Origin: Steinernema hermaphroditum
Lineage: Eukaryota > Nematoda > Chromadorea > Rhabditida > Steinernematidae
Assembly (NCBI GenBank): GCA_030435675.1
Contig: CM059621.1
Coordinates: forward strand, 4,402,001-4,466,000
Direction of reading: 5' to 3'
Length of the DNA stretch: 64,000 nt
Positions 36,271-48,169 of the stretch are shown here, piece after piece. Numbering within the stretch: the stretch's first letter is position 1; every line of letters begins with the position of its first letter. The notes under the pieces were generated by a model, which did not search any database, had not been told where the DNA came from, and worked only from the letters and a program-made list of their open reading frames with translations. The translations under genes were made by a program, and so were the position numbers.

Positions 36271-37041
36271 ACAGAAAGTCTAATAATAGAAGAATGGAAC
36301 TGCAACAATAGTTGAAGCTGAATTTGATCCGCGAATTGTAATTCGTCCGATACGGAATAAGCAATGAGTCAGGCCACAATGGCTTTCCACCATGAGCTGA
36401 GATTCCTGCTGGTTGTTCCTTTTCATTATGTTCATTTGCTCTATCTTAATGTTACCTGTACTCGACGACAAACGACAACAGGAAATCAGAGGAAATCTCT
36501 CAGAATTCGACCAAAACATTGTTTGACGCGAAACCCTGTCTTCTATGAACGAGGAATCCTAATGTTAACCCAAAAGTGGAAGAAACAATCGTCTGCGCTC
36601 TATTCGCGCCACTCGCGAACCTGACTTTTGAGATTTTAAGATGTCAGTGACGTTTCGACTTATCTCAAAAGACGATGCTTATGTTTTAAGTTGGGATATG
36701 AACGTGAGCAGATCTAACACAAATACCGGCATTGCCTGCCTTGTGGAACGAATTGGTATGTCTGGTATATGTACCTGATATGTATTGGTTTTTTTTTCAC
36801 ACAAAAAAAAACGCAGTGTCGCGGTGGTGAGCCGTCGGTCCCTCCGGTCGCTTTGTGAGTGTCTGGTTGGTCAGATGGCAAACCCCGTGGCAGTTGTGAG
36901 TTTTCCGGGTTCCAGAGGGAATTTCCAGAAGAGACACCCGGAAGCCGTAGAAGCCACCACCGCTGATAACAAGATGTCCGACGCCCGACGCTACGTGAGA
37001 TGTCACCTTGAAGGTCGCTGACGCTCTAAGGATCAGTAAAG

Positions 37042-37219
37042 ATGTCTCATCTTTCCGAGGCAGATACGATCCCCGAAATCGCTCCCGCGCCGCAAACACC
37101 CCAAAAAAGAAGATCCCTCGCCATTTGCGGAACTTCGCCAATTCCCAGATGCCCAGTGAAGCGCGCCGTCTGCGACCGGTTCGACATCACCACCACGCCA
37201 GGGATAAAGCCGGCTGCAG
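37042..37219 (+). other. Candidate orphan first exon
   Basis: ATG at 37042 opens MSHLSEADTIPEIAPAP and runs to a consensus donor (GCA|GTGAGT) at 37219/37220. Composition is GC-rich and coding-like compared with its surroundings. I find no matching acceptor exon, so it may be a fragment of a duplicated gene. The preceding 250 bases are also GC-rich with frames of similar character. Confidence 0.25.
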
Positions 37220-37449
37220 TGAGTCATCCTATGTTGTCTATTATTCGGTGTCATGCTTTTGATACATGAAATAAAGTCGTAAAGTCGTATGCACTGGTAC
37301 ATGGTGAACGTGCCAGTACTTGCCACATTTGTATGACCGCACTGTTTTGAAAAGCTGCGAAAGTCCAAAGACGCCAGTTAGATGCGTATTTTCCTTTCGG
37401 GTACCCGAACGCTCCCTTAAGGTCATTAGCAGAATCCACATTTCTCCTA

Positions 37450-37830
37450 GGTCCAAACAGTTTGCACAAATAGAAAACACTAAACTCCGCTAACTTCGTG
37501 TGAATGTACACCATTTTCTCTGCGCCTTGCACTTAGCTAGGGAAAGACCATTGATTTGAGCAATAGCTACGTTCATGCCACGGAAAACAGTGTCTAAATG
37601 TACACAACGCTGTGGTTACTGCGGCTGTTTTGGTACGTTGTGCCAGGTGGATTAAAAGCAACTGTCAGACTGTTCTGAGTCAGCATATTGTTCGTCTACT
37701 TCTACCACGATTAGTGATTCTGCCGCTGACCGGGAAGTAAGTGCAAAAAACAAGTCCTATTCCATCAGTGACTGATATATCAAATATTCATTTGTTCACA
37801 GGCGAGGTCGAAAATTGGTCCAAAAACATT
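37450..37830 (+). repeat. Duplicate of the receptor 5' region, without gene
   Basis: This stretch is homologous to 38980-39290, the region just upstream of the receptor at 39356. Shared blocks include TAACTTCRTGTGAAT, AGAAAGACCRTTGA, GTCTAAA-TGTACACAACGCTGTGGT, a GTAAGTGCRAA donor context and the TTCACAGGCG acceptor. After the acceptor the similarity stops and no receptor frame follows, so it looks like the promoter and 5' UTR of a deleted tandem paralog. Confidence 0.65.
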
Positions 37831-37918
37831 TTTCGCCCCTATACTTCGCACATTCTACGAACAAGGACTCCTACCCATAAAGTGGGTTGATGTTAACACG
37901 TGTCATTACATAATCCCC

Positions 37919-38870
37919 TATATATAAATGGAGAACCGACGGGTCCGTTGGTCTGTGTGTGTGTGTGTTTTTCCGTGCCCACGGCGGAAACACCCACACA
38001 AAATAAGGACCCCGAGGGGAACCGAACCCGACACCGCCCGCTTACAAACGAAGCACGTTCGCAATGAGCCACACAAGCAGTTAAGACGTTAGCGCTATAC
38101 TTCCACCATATCTCTGAGGACGCAAGGCTTTGAGTTTTTTTGCTGTTTTTAGTAATTTTTTTGCCTATTTTGTAACCAGCAGTGTTTTCGGTTCGAGTTT
38201 CCTGAAACTTTACAGTTTTTTCGCCCACTTTAGCCATTTACATGAGCGCCAATCTTGTCGCCCGCAGGGTATTGGTGTCTTGCTGCCCGCAGGGCTACAG
38301 TTTTTTGGCCCCAACTTCAGCCCTATCCATGAGCGCCAATCTATATAAATGGAGAACCGACGGGTCCGTTGGTCTGTGTGTGTGTGTGTTTTTCCGTGCG
38401 CACGGCGGAAACACCCACACAAAAGAAGGACCCCGAGAGGAACCGAACCCGACACCGCCCGCTTACAAACAGAGAACGTTCGCAATGAGCCACACAGACA
38501 GTTGAGATGCTATTGCTCTACTTCCACTATCTCTCTGGTGATGATAGGCTTTGAGTTTTTTTTGCTGTTTTTGAGTGATTTTTTATCTATTTTGTAACCA
38601 GCAGTGTTTTCGGTTCGAGTTTCCTGAGACTTTACAATTTTTTCGCCCACTTTAGCCATTTTTGTAGCCCTTTAGGGCTACAGTTTTAGGCCCCAACTGC
38701 AGCTTTTTGCATGAGCGCCAATCTTGCCGCCCGCAGGGCTATGGTGTCTTGCCGCCCGCAGGGCTATGGTTTCTCGCCGCCCGCAGGGCTACAGTTTTAG
38801 GCCCCAAGTTCAGCTTTTTGCATGAGCGCCAATCTTGCCGCCCGCAGGGCTACTTGGCTTTATAAAGTAA
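37919..38870. repeat. Tandem repeat array: 421-bp units and 24-bp subrepeats
   Basis: The block starting TATATAAATGGAGAACCGAC at about 37921 recurs at about 38342, an offset of 421 bp, with TG microsatellite, an A/B-box-like tRNA head on the minus strand (GGTTCGGTTCCCC) and a common body. It is followed by a family of short subrepeats with GCCGCCCGCAGGGCTA near 38263, 38286, 38731, 38755, 38779 and 38838, separated by ATGAGCGCCAATCTTG spacers. No coding capacity. Confidence 0.75.
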
Positions 38871-39355
38871 CTGGAGAGGGCGAATTCGCGCGCAGCCGCG
38901 TTTATTGGAATTAACTGAGCTCAACAGCGAATTACTCTGCTTGCATCTGGCACAAAGTAAAAACCCATAATTTCCCAACGCCCCAAAAGTTTGCACTAAT
39001 TGAACAACACTACATTCTACTAACTTCATGTGAATTCATAACGTTTTCTCCGCTACTCGCACTTAACTACAGAAAGACCGTTGAGATTAACAATAATTAC
39101 GTTAGAACAACTGTTTACGTCGCAGAAAACGTCGTCTAAACATACGCAGCACTGTGGTTTCTGTGGTTATTTTGGCGCGTTGTACTCATGTGGGCTGATA
39201 GGAATTGTGCGTAAGTGCGAATAACAAGTTTCATTTCATTAGTGGTTCTTTCCTGATTTATCGAAATTTTCACTTATTCACAGGCGGTTTTAGGCTGGAC
39301 ACCACAAGGCACTTCATTGCACTTCATCATTGCTTAGTCTTTTGTTTGATAGAAT

Positions 39356-40282
39356 ATGATACATACTCTAGTTTACGCTCTCATTCTCACCGTTACATCG
39401 CCTCTTGTTGCGCTTTTTGTCTATATCGTTCTATCTACCAGCAACAAAAACACTCGTATTTTTGCCAGATACGTGGTTAACTGTTCCCTAAATCATATGG
39501 TGATTGAGCTTTTCTGGGACGCATTCCTACAACCTGAATTTCTGGACACTGTCATGTGCCTCAGGGTTCATGGGATTGCCTCTTTATTTCCCAAACAAGG
39601 CATTTATGTCTGCTTTTGTATTGTGACCGTATTCCTGAACAACCTTCCCTTGAGCTATTTGCACATTTGTATTTACCAGACGGTCAATCTCTATTCCCCT
39701 TTGTGGTCAAAGAAGATGCGCTCGACAGAATACGTCTTCCTATGTTGCTGTATCTACATTGTCAATGCCGTAGCAGTGTTCATCTGTGCTTACCGTTCGG
39801 TTAGCCCTGAATACTTCCTGAACGAAAACGATATTGTGTGTTATGTGGCGGCGACAAATCCATTCTATCGGATTATGGCACTATTTTCTGCTGCTCGATT
39901 GTTATTCATGTTTGTGGTTGCGGTGATTATTTGCGTCGTCATTGCTGTTAGCTTGAACAAGAGACGAACGCCGGCGAACAGCAAAGACATCCGAATTGCA
40001 ATAATTTCATTGGTGATATTTGGAGTCATAACGGGAACTATGGCTGCGGCTCCCTTTGTGGTTATCTCTCTATGGTCGACTTTAACATCATACTCGGTTT
40101 CGTTCGCCGTGTTCGCAAACGTATCCGCCTTTGTGGCTATGTCGCAGTCTGGCGCAATGACCGTTGCTTGTATTCTGGGCTACAAGCCGTACCGAGAAGC
40201 AATCGCAAAATGGCTACGTCGCATATTTCTGAAGACATCGAACGTGCAGAATATTGAAGTTACAAGTAGTGTCCGTTCTTGA
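39356..40282 (+). CDS. Intronless seven-transmembrane chemoreceptor (group A)
   Basis: One coding exon of 308 residues, paralogous to the receptors at 34730 and 62701: NKNTRIFARYVVNC, QPEFLDTVMCLRVHG, YFLNENDIVCYV and the tail GYKPYREAIAKWLRR. Seven hydrophobic segments are evident. The 5' UTR probably contains an intron: donor GTAAGTGCG at about 39211 and acceptor TTCACAG at about 39283. A partial copy of this 5' region stands at 37450-37830. Ligand unknown; expected G-protein-coupled chemosensory receptor. Confidence 0.85.
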   Translation: MIHTLVYALILTVTSPLVALFVYIVLSTSNKNTRIFARYVVNCSLNHMVIELFWDAFLQPEFLDTVMCLRVHGIASLFPKQGIYVCFCIVTVFLNNLPLSYLHICIYQTVNLYSPLWSKKMRSTEYVFLCCCIYIVNAVAVFICAYRSVSPEYFLNENDIVCYVAATNPFYRIMALFSAARLLFMFVVAVIICVVIAVSLNKRRTPANSKDIRIAIISLVIFGVITGTMAAAPFVVISLWSTLTSYSVSFAVFANVSAFVAMSQSGAMTVACILGYKPYREAIAKWLRRIFLKTSNVQNIEVTSSVRS

Positions 40283-42000
40283 ACATAATAACTGCTGCGA
40301 TAAAATTCGTTTTTTTTTCGCTTACACGCGCCCCGAACATTATCACATGTAAAAAGAGGTTAATGTTGGCGAGACGAAGGAACCCCGACTCCATGCTGGT
40401 CCTGGGAGCCGAAGCAATCATTGTGCCTACGATGTGGCCGAGAACGACCGCTCACTCAACTCATTTACCGAGCTTCAGAGAAAGACACCGCGAATGGATC
40501 AACCGACCGATCGCTGGAGGCTCAAATGTTTCAAGTTTCAAGTTTATTTTGTGAAATTTACATTTATACAATGTGTCACACCCAGAGTTGTCGGGTTCGG
40601 GTTTTCGGGTCGGGTTTGGGTGTCGGTTTGAAGCGCTGCCAAATGAAGCTCTGTGTAACGGCCGGAGGCAATCCACGCCGTGACCTTTCTGACTGCTACC
40701 GCCCCGCCTCCAGTCGCCGTCGTCCACTAGCCACCGCAGCCCATCAAAGTCACACCGACGCGGCCGTCGTCGTCGTCCTCTCACCCTCCCCCTTGTCCTC
40801 CGTTATTAATTTTATTTAATAAAACGTGAATTTAACCCAAAGTAGTATAATTCGTTAACATTGCTAGCCCGCGCTAGAATTTGGTTGAAATTACACAGGA
40901 CTTCTCCGTACGCATTCTAGTGCAAAGGATGCGTCCATCTGGAGAGTTCCAAGTTGTGCAAGAGTTCCAAGTTCTTCTTCGCACCATGTTGCTACCGCTG
41001 AGCCATCCGTGCTAACTGATTGCAAATAACGGCGATGTTATATACACGCTTTAACACAAACACAGACGGCAGCATGCCTTCGCAAACGTACCGTCTTTTA
41101 AACATACAAAGTGGATGCCGCGCTAGAGAAGCGACTATCGATCGATTAGAGAAGCGACAAGTCGTTACACACCACATGCTCCAGAGATACGTATTTATTA
41201 TATTATCATATGTATAACAAAGTTCTACGCAGTTTCAACCAGGTTGTAGCGCAAATAGAGCTTCAGTTGACAGCGCTTCTTGATGAACTCGGCGGTCAGT
41301 TTGTTCTTCTTCGGTATACAAATGTATGTGAAAAGCACGCATTAATTGTGGCTTTCAACTCTCATCACGGCTCTTGACTCATATCACATGCCAACGAAGA
41401 CGAGAACATCTGGTGTAAACGTATGTTTTCTGGATCACACTCACGGACATATGTCTATTAGTGCCATATGATCGCGCGATTGCACGTCATCAACGGTTAC
41501 GAATAAACACAATGTCGGCCTACGAGAGCACTGTCCAACAGCGCGCCTTTCGCACATCGCCAGTATTGCCTCCTTTTACCGCCTTAAAAAGTGTTAAGTT
41601 GCAATGGGTGAGGTCGAAGGCTAGAGTTCGTCCGCGGGCGTTTATTTTCCCTTTCGCCGGTCTTTGACAGACGGAAGGCCTTTAAATCGCTCTGATGGTC
41701 GATTCACAACCGTTTAGCATTTTGGACAAACTGGCACCTACAGAATTTCGCTCCTGTATTCAACTTGGGGATACACTGTATTCCTTCAAAGTTTACTTTG
41801 TGCTCTTTTACGCGTAATTGTGTCAAGGCGCGCTTCATTGTGCGCTATATTTTTAATTCAAAAGTCAAGGGTAAAGCGGCTGAGGATGTTTCTAAAGGAA
41901 GCCGCAATCGCGGTCATGTTGTTCACGATTCAGACGGCAAGCAGCACATGAAAGTCTATAATGGCGAGTAGTTGACCGTAAGTACATATTGCCGTTGTAG
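40283..42000. other. Intergenic; G-rich tract, no called gene
   Basis: 40585-40635 contains TCGGGTT/CGGGTTTGGG-type G-rich tracts that could form a G-quadruplex. 40640-40800 is GC-rich. Frames at 41765-41971 (KGKAAEDVSKGSRNRG) may hold an upstream exon of the gene at 42001, but the connection cannot be resolved. Confidence 0.3.
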
Positions 42001-42437
42001 TTGTCGAGGAAGTCCATGAGTACGCCAAGAAGTTGTCGGAGATGACGAAGATGGCGGAGGAAACGATGAGTGGCATATCGATGCTGAGTGATGTGGCACG
42101 ATACAGCAGCAAGCTTCTGCATAGTGGTGGAGCGGTTATCGCGTTGATCGCCTCCGGCGTAGATGTAATATTTGACGTAAGCTGAAACATTAAACCCAAA
42201 AACATTTTAAATACTTAACAGATCGACAGCGATGAGCAAAGAGCGATAGAAGCTCGAAGCAAAAAGACAGAAAACCATAGTCAAGGTAAGAACCGTATCC
42301 TTTTTTGAAAGCTTTCTGCGATCGAAAAACCTTAATAACATCTTGGCGTGGTTGTCACACAAGAAAAAAGTCCTGAATTCGTAAATTCCGTGCTTAATGT
42401 TTCAGAAGTGAATGCGAATTTAGCGGAATCGATCTGA
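42001..42437 (+). CDS. C-terminal exons of a small unknown protein
   Basis: Three exons in consistent phase: 42001-42176, 42222-42285 and 42406-42437, all with GT-AG borders. The peptide includes EEVHEYAKKLSEMTKMAEET, a mildly hydrophobic helix LLHSGGAVIALIASGVDVIF and a charged tail ending EVNANLAESI. The N terminus is not resolved; the acceptor at 41999-42000 is too close to any visible donor. Possibly an amphipathic or membrane-associated protein. Family not recognised. Confidence 0.45.
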
Positions 42438-42842
42438 AAGTTAAATTATGTGCCACATGTTGTTAAATTGTGTTTTTCACATTTCCGCCTTATGAAACGT
42501 TCACAAACTCATTCAATTACTTTCCACCGATATTTTCGGAATTCATTGTTTTTCATTACCCATATGAAGACGTTTATCCGCGCCCGCTTTCCTCGTCTGT
42601 ATCAACATAACCTTTCGATATAAAATCGCCACCATCTATCTCATTAGCATTATCCTTAGTATCCACATGTAGGCGGCTGTTCTACAACCAGTTATCGGAC
42701 TTGATTGAACTAATAGCATCTGCTGCTAGATTGTGGCTACGCACTTCGCCCAACGTCTGGATCGCTAGAAGCAGGTGTCGAATTACGACGTGAATTAAGC
42801 GACCAACGCAATATCGCTTCTGTTTTTCACTGGACTCTCACA

Positions 42843-43864
42843 ATGGAGCGTTATGTAGCACAGGCTGAATTTTTGCTCGTTATCATTATGAGCATGATCA
42901 CCTTGTTCATTCAATCTCTGATTTTCCGACAGAAATCACTGAAGGTCACATGGAATCAGTCCCCAGCACTCAGCCTCTTCCTTGGATCCATTACTGTTGT
43001 TGCCGTTCAAAACATCGTACTCTCCATTCAATGGGAATTGATATTGTTTGGTGTAATTCGGAATATCCCAGAAAATAATCTTTTCATCATACTCATCGCT
43101 CACTTGGGCCTCGTATTTTTGGCATTCCACCACTGCGCTACGGTGGGACTGTTCGCCCAGAGAGTGTACTGCTTGTTGTTTCCTGTGAGCGGTGTAAAGA
43201 AGTTCAACCGTGGCCTGCTCGGAGTCCTTTCTGGAATGTTCCTCAGTGGCTCCAGCCCGACGGTCTACAGTTTGATAGAGTATTCAAAAGAAAGTGGAAA
43301 GCCACTTGCTGAAGGTGAGCGAGCATTGAGTTCTAAGGTAGATCAAGGCGTGATCTATTTAGGCTGTTTCGCCTTCGCTTGCATGAGAGCGGCGGTCAAC
43401 TATGGGCGCTTCGTATTTAGTATATTTTTCATCTGTATCACTCTGATTATAACGGGTCTCGGTTCGCTCATGCTCTATTTGCTGCATAAACATCGAAAGA
43501 GGAAGTATTCGGTGCTGGAAACAAAGGTAGCTTGAATGGAGGCCCGAACATTTCCATGATACAGTTGCTTAGGCGAACAGTTTTGCGTTGTATGTCTTTT
43601 ACGTGCGATTTGTCTGCGTCACCATCCCGTTCTTCGCTGACATTACTTTGGCAAAAGCTGTACGGTCCCATTGATATAACAAAATTTAATCTATACCCAT
43701 AGGCTCATATCGACCTTGGAATGATGATTGGCCCTTACGCAGCTGTGGGAAGTGCTGTTGATTATACGGCTAAAATAACGGTTTATTACTTCTTAACCGC
43801 ACGTCGAAAGAAAACCTCTTCAACTATTATGTTGCCCAAACCTGTAAGAGATATTGGCAGATAA
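42843..43864 (+). CDS. Four-exon seven-transmembrane receptor (group B1)
   Basis: Exons 42843-43314, 43363-43526, 43573-43659 and 43703-43864 give 294 residues. Conserved points shared with the minus-strand gene at 44440-45436: RQKSL, LSLFLGSITVVAVQNIVLS, FHHCATVGLFAQRVY, LLFP, LYLLHKHRKRKYSV before intron 2, the FALYVFYVRFVCVTIPFFAD segment on exon 3, and LGMMIGPYAAVGSAVDYT on exon 4. Seven hydrophobic segments can be placed. Exon lengths 472/164/87 are identical in the two genes. The fold and size match nematode serpentine chemoreceptors, but I cannot place it in a named class. Confidence 0.8.
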
Positions 43865-44439
43865 ATGATGGTTAACGGTATTGAATCTCTTCAAATTTGT
43901 AACGCTTGGAAGTGCTTGAGTTGCAGATAGCGACAAGCTAGAAGGGAAATCAGATAAAGACCGGGGTAATTGTCAGGCATGGAGAAGAGTTTGAGGAGAG
44001 ATGGGGCACAGATAGTCCAAGGTCTTCAACATGGGCCGTAAAAGATGAGCCGTGGACTGGGAGATGGAGCAGGGATGCATGGATCAGGAAGGGATGGCCC
44101 AGGAATCGCAACGTGGATCGGGGATGAGATGACCATGAGGCGGGGATGATGCAATCTAAGGAAATGTGTATAGAAAGTGTGTAAAGTCGGAGGTGAGTCA
44201 TAGAGGACGGGTAGACGTAAACAGGGATAGTTCGAGACAACAAAGTCAACTCAGACAAAAAGAGGGTCAGATATTCACCAGAGGGTCAGATTGTAACCCA
44301 GACGTGAAGGTTGCCACAGGCTGCCTTAGCGGCCCAATTTCACATGTACATATATGCCTTTAACATGGATTTTATTCTATACACATTTCACGTTGCTGAA
44401 ACATCAACTCCACAGCATTTTTCATATTGTAGTTCGTAT

Positions 44440-45436
44440 TCAAGAATTTTTCAATGTATTACACGAGATCTTCTTGTGGCGAGCGGCCAAAGTGTAGTAA
44501 ACAATTACTTTAACTGTATAATCTACGGTGCTTCCGTAGGTAGCGAATGGACCAATGTGTTTCCCAAGATCCACATTTGCCTAAACATCAGATCAATTAA
44601 GCCATTTCAGTCATTTACACTTACTATTTTCGATAGCAGAATATCAGCGAAGAACGGTACTGTGACGCATATAAATCGTACATAGAACACATAAAGCGCA
44701 AAGGTGTTAGTCTAAAGAAGGTACTAGCATGATCAAGTCAACACCTAGTTTACCTTCTTTTCCACAACCGAATACGTTCTCTTCTTATGTTTGTGTAACA
44801 GGTAGAGCATATATGAACCCAGTATCGTAATTGCTAAAGTTATGCACACGATGAAGATGCTGTACCAGAAACGAACATTGCCGTCTTTGGCAGTCATGCA
44901 GTTGAATGAGAAGCAGCCTAAAACGACGTCTGATCAAGAAGCTATGGAAGAGAAGCCAGCCCACCTTCTGGAACAGGCTTGCCGTTAGGTATGTTATAGT
45001 GCAGGAAGCTGTAAGCTGTGGCAACGAATCCCATCACGTACACTATGCAAAGAACCCCAAGAAGTAGGTAATTAAACGTTTTGACACTTTTGGCAGGGAA
45101 TAGCAGGAAGTAAACTCTCTGCGAGAAGAGCCCTACCTTGGCGCAGTGGTGGAATTGCCATAGGACCACGCTGAGATGAGCCACAAAGACAATGGAGAAC
45201 GTGTTTTCAGGGACGTTCGTTATGATTCCCAATAAAATAAGGATCCATTGACTAGAGAGAATAATATTTTGGATAGCGAGTAATGTAATGGACCCCACAA
45301 CGAGGCTCAAAACTCCACACTGTTTCCATATGGTCATCAGCGACTTTTTTCGAAATATAACCACTTGAACAGTAAGTGTAACTACGCTTAACAGTATCAC
45401 AAGGGTGAACTCCGCGAAGACTATCGACCACTCCAT
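44440..45436 (-). CDS. Four-exon seven-transmembrane receptor (group B1), inverted copy
   Basis: Exons 44965-45436, 44754-44917, 44625-44711 and 44440-44580 give 287 residues. It is the tail-to-tail paralog of the 42843 gene with equal exon lengths for exons 1-3. Motifs: RKKSL, LSLVVGSITLLAIQNIILSS, FHHCAKVGLFSQRVYFLLFP, YLLHKHKKRTYSV, FALYVFYVRFICVTVPFFAD. I chose the Met at 45436 because it aligns with the start of the paralog; an upstream in-frame Met at 45481 would add 15 residues. No disrupting changes are seen. Confidence 0.8.
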
Positions 45437-45895
45437 GAGCATTTCCGAACGGCCTGGCGAAAACGAGAGTTCTCTATGCATTTGTGAACACCTGCGGGAA
45501 GTCAGTTCTACACACCTGCCGCTATTGTGTGTGGCCTTTTAAATCAGTTGAAAATTAATGTGTTTTTGAGATGAAAGCGCAATGCCGATACCTAGATAGA
45601 GGGTGACCAATTGGCAATGTAACAAATAAGTTTATCGTTCAAGTTTATTGCTGAAACAAAGAAGAAAAGAAGTTTGTCATGATCGGATTTGTCAAACTAA
45701 GACTTTGAAAAATGGGGATCGAGACAAGACCACACTTGAAGTCACATCGAGAGTCTCGATTCGAGACGAGACCGAGACTTTTGACGGCTATTACTGTTTT
45801 TCCGAGAAATATTTGGCACAAGGCAGTGGTTATGAGTTTCTAGTTATGAGTTTATTTCTCCTATCAAAGGCTTACGCCTTGAGAGACGTCATGTA

Positions 45896-46480
45896 CTGGG
45901 TGGTACAGAAATACTGTCACAATATAAAACGTCTATAACTTCGCGAACATTTCAACGAACAAAACGTTATAGTAACCGCTAGAAAGCGCAGGAAATTTCA
46001 TACAAGATGCAACAAATACAGTTCGCAGTGACCTCCTTGCGCAGAAATACAAACATCCAAACGCTTCTTGAAATTTCCAACAATGGACGCAGGGTCGTAG
46101 TAGATATTTCTTTTCAAGCCTTCTGCAAAGCACATTCGTTCGCTTTCGGTGGCCTTTTCTTCCAAGATAGACCACACGACGTAATCGAGGTCGCGAGGCG
46201 AAATCTTCAAGAGCCACATTGTCACACCTAGTCGTCGTTCTTCTTTTGGCTTTACGGAAGCTTTACGCTTTTGCATTGACCAGACGGAGTATCTTCACTT
46301 GGTTATCCTAAAAATACGCCAGAGTGTTCTAACATCCTGCTGGAACGTCCATTCCGTGTTGGAGGGGGCCGCCTGTCGACCTAGGGCTTCTTGATGTCAT
46401 TCATGGCGAGTTTTCGGTAGTTCTTTATGTTCCAGCTGACCTCATTTCTTTCGATTTCGACGAAAACCATAACGGGTTGG
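45896..46480 (-). mobile_element. Degenerate mariner remnant
   Basis: A TA is followed by an end-like CTGGGTGGTACAGAAATACT at 45896. Minus-strand transposase pieces are VMVFVEIE near 46440, FQQD near 46345, and a C-terminal DYVVWSILEEKA ... NFKKRLDVCISAQGGH ending near 46020. The last motif is almost the same as in the element at 53069-54367, so they are one family. Internal deletions and stops make it inactive, and the N-terminal part is missing. Confidence 0.7.
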
Positions 46481-46610
46481 AATTAACTGTGCTCAACAAT
46501 GTGCCCTTCGATTTTGCCCTAGGAGCTGCAAAAATACCGCAAAATTTAAAGGATTTTTACAGCATCGGCCATTTTTCATGGGTCAATGCAATAAAACGTT
46601 GGTCGTTTTG
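46480..46610. mobile_element. Fragment of the 32015-32891 element family
   Basis: AACTGTGCTCAACAATG...CCTTCGATTTTGCCCTAGGAG and the AATACCGCAAAA stretch correspond to the right-hand part of the element at 32015-32891. It abuts the mariner remnant and has no recognisable end. Confidence 0.4.
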
Positions 46611-46762
46611 ACATCAACGTGACATTATGCTATTACATGATCGACATCCAGGTGACTTAATTAGAAAATTTAATTGCTTGTGTGGATGTGAAGAAAACAG
46701 CCTTAATTCGATATTTTCTTCGTGGTTTTTTTGTGACTTACTTCTAATCTTCAATTGCCCAA

Positions 46763-47718
46763 ATGCTTCTCGGAGTGGCAGTCGCCGAATTCGCTTTTAT
46801 CGTACTCCTCTGGATCGGAACATTTTTTGTTTTGTTTCTCATAGGCAAGTCAAAATCACCCAGAGTCTTCTTCAAGAAGTCACCAACACTGGCAGCCATA
46901 TTCACTATAATTTTCGTACTCGGCGCTCTTCAGATATCTCACTTCAGTATATGGATAATGTACATATCAGGAATGCTCGAAAGCACAATCGGAAATATCC
47001 AAGTGATGATTGGAGTGTCGTCCATATCCATGCAGTCTTTCTGTGACATCTTCACGATCGTTCTATTCGTTCAGAGGATAACTATTATTCTCAGCCCCAC
47101 TAAGAATCGAAAAAAGTGTGATTGCTTTCTGTATCTAGTTGCTTCATTGACAGGAGCACTGCTGTTGTTATATTTAATGTTTTCGTATATTGTTGTTATG
47201 GACTTCAACGCGAATATGTTACCCATAGGTATCAGCTATCTACATATATTGAAAGCCACAAATGTCTCGTTTAGGATGTTATGCATTGACGTGTACAACA
47301 CCATTTCAAAAGGAACGCATTGCTCTTGATGTGCGAACGGCACTATCCATTAGTACAGTAGTAACCGGATCATTTTTTGTCGTAACATTCATTAGAAGGA
47401 AGACATTATATCAAGTACAGGTTAAAAAGGTGACCCTCAAAGTTGAAATACGTCGGTGAAAAATGGTTCCGTTTTAGGTTAATCAGCTGACGCGTTTTCT
47501 TTTCTTCGCACGACTCTTTTTAGAAGTGATACCTTTGATGGTCGACTTCATCTTTGTAAAACAGGTAGCTGTGCTGTCAACATAGTAGTTGATTCAAAGA
47601 TCTAAGACTTTTCCAGACTGGAATAGGCATCGGCTACTATATTGGCGCGTTCGGCGCAATCGGAACGACTGTGGAAGCGTTCTGCGCCGTCCTTGTTTAT
47701 TATACAGTTTTCCGGTAG
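46763..47718 (+). CDS. Four-exon seven-transmembrane receptor (group B2)
   Basis: Exons 46763-47228, 47275-47429, 47478-47564 and 47617-47718 give 269 residues. Paralog of the gene at 49427: MLLGVAVAEFAFIVLLWIG, KSPTLAAIF, DIFTIVLFVQRI, CYALTCTTPFQKERIALD, LTRFLFFARLFLEVIPLMVD, IGYYIGAFGAIGTTVEAFCA. Intron positions and phases match those of group B1, and exon 3 is again 87 nt, so B1 and B2 share an ancestor. The C-terminal tail is very short (YYTVFR), unlike its neighbours. Expected chemosensory receptor; class uncertain. Confidence 0.8.
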
Positions 47719-48169
47719 CACATTGCGATTTCGATGTTTTCCGCGATAAATGTTTACGTATGTTGGGTAGTAGTCCCCTCCAGCGTCTGGACTGACTAGA
47801 CGCCCTTTTGTGTCTACGATTGTACATATAAGGAATGTGATTGTTGATAAAGATGAACCCCACTTGGCCGGTCGTTCCTCACATCTCAACAACGTACATT
47901 ATCGTTGAGTGAAGACAAATATAAAACACCGCACGGAACATATGCTTCTGGTTAATCGAATTGGAAATCGACAGGTGACGAAATGTGAATTCAACAAGGC
48001 CACATCGTCGAAGGACGTCGCGGGTGTTCGCCGAAGGACACTAATTTAACTGACTTAGTTGTTGTACAAAACTAGAAACTTAAGAAACTTCTTATATGCC
48101 TCGTGTGCTCCCATGTGCCCCGAAAATGCTGAAGGAACCTAGAATTCTCTTAATGACATTAGTTGCTAA

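Noticed and set aside
37919..38870. Evenly spaced repeats as a possible CRISPR-like array
   Set aside because: Spacers are themselves repeated and the locus is in a nematode chromosome; this is tandem repeat DNA.
43950..44258. 102-codon minus frame, Ser/His-rich
   Set aside because: Low-complexity GGATGGAGA-type purine-rich DNA read on the other strand.
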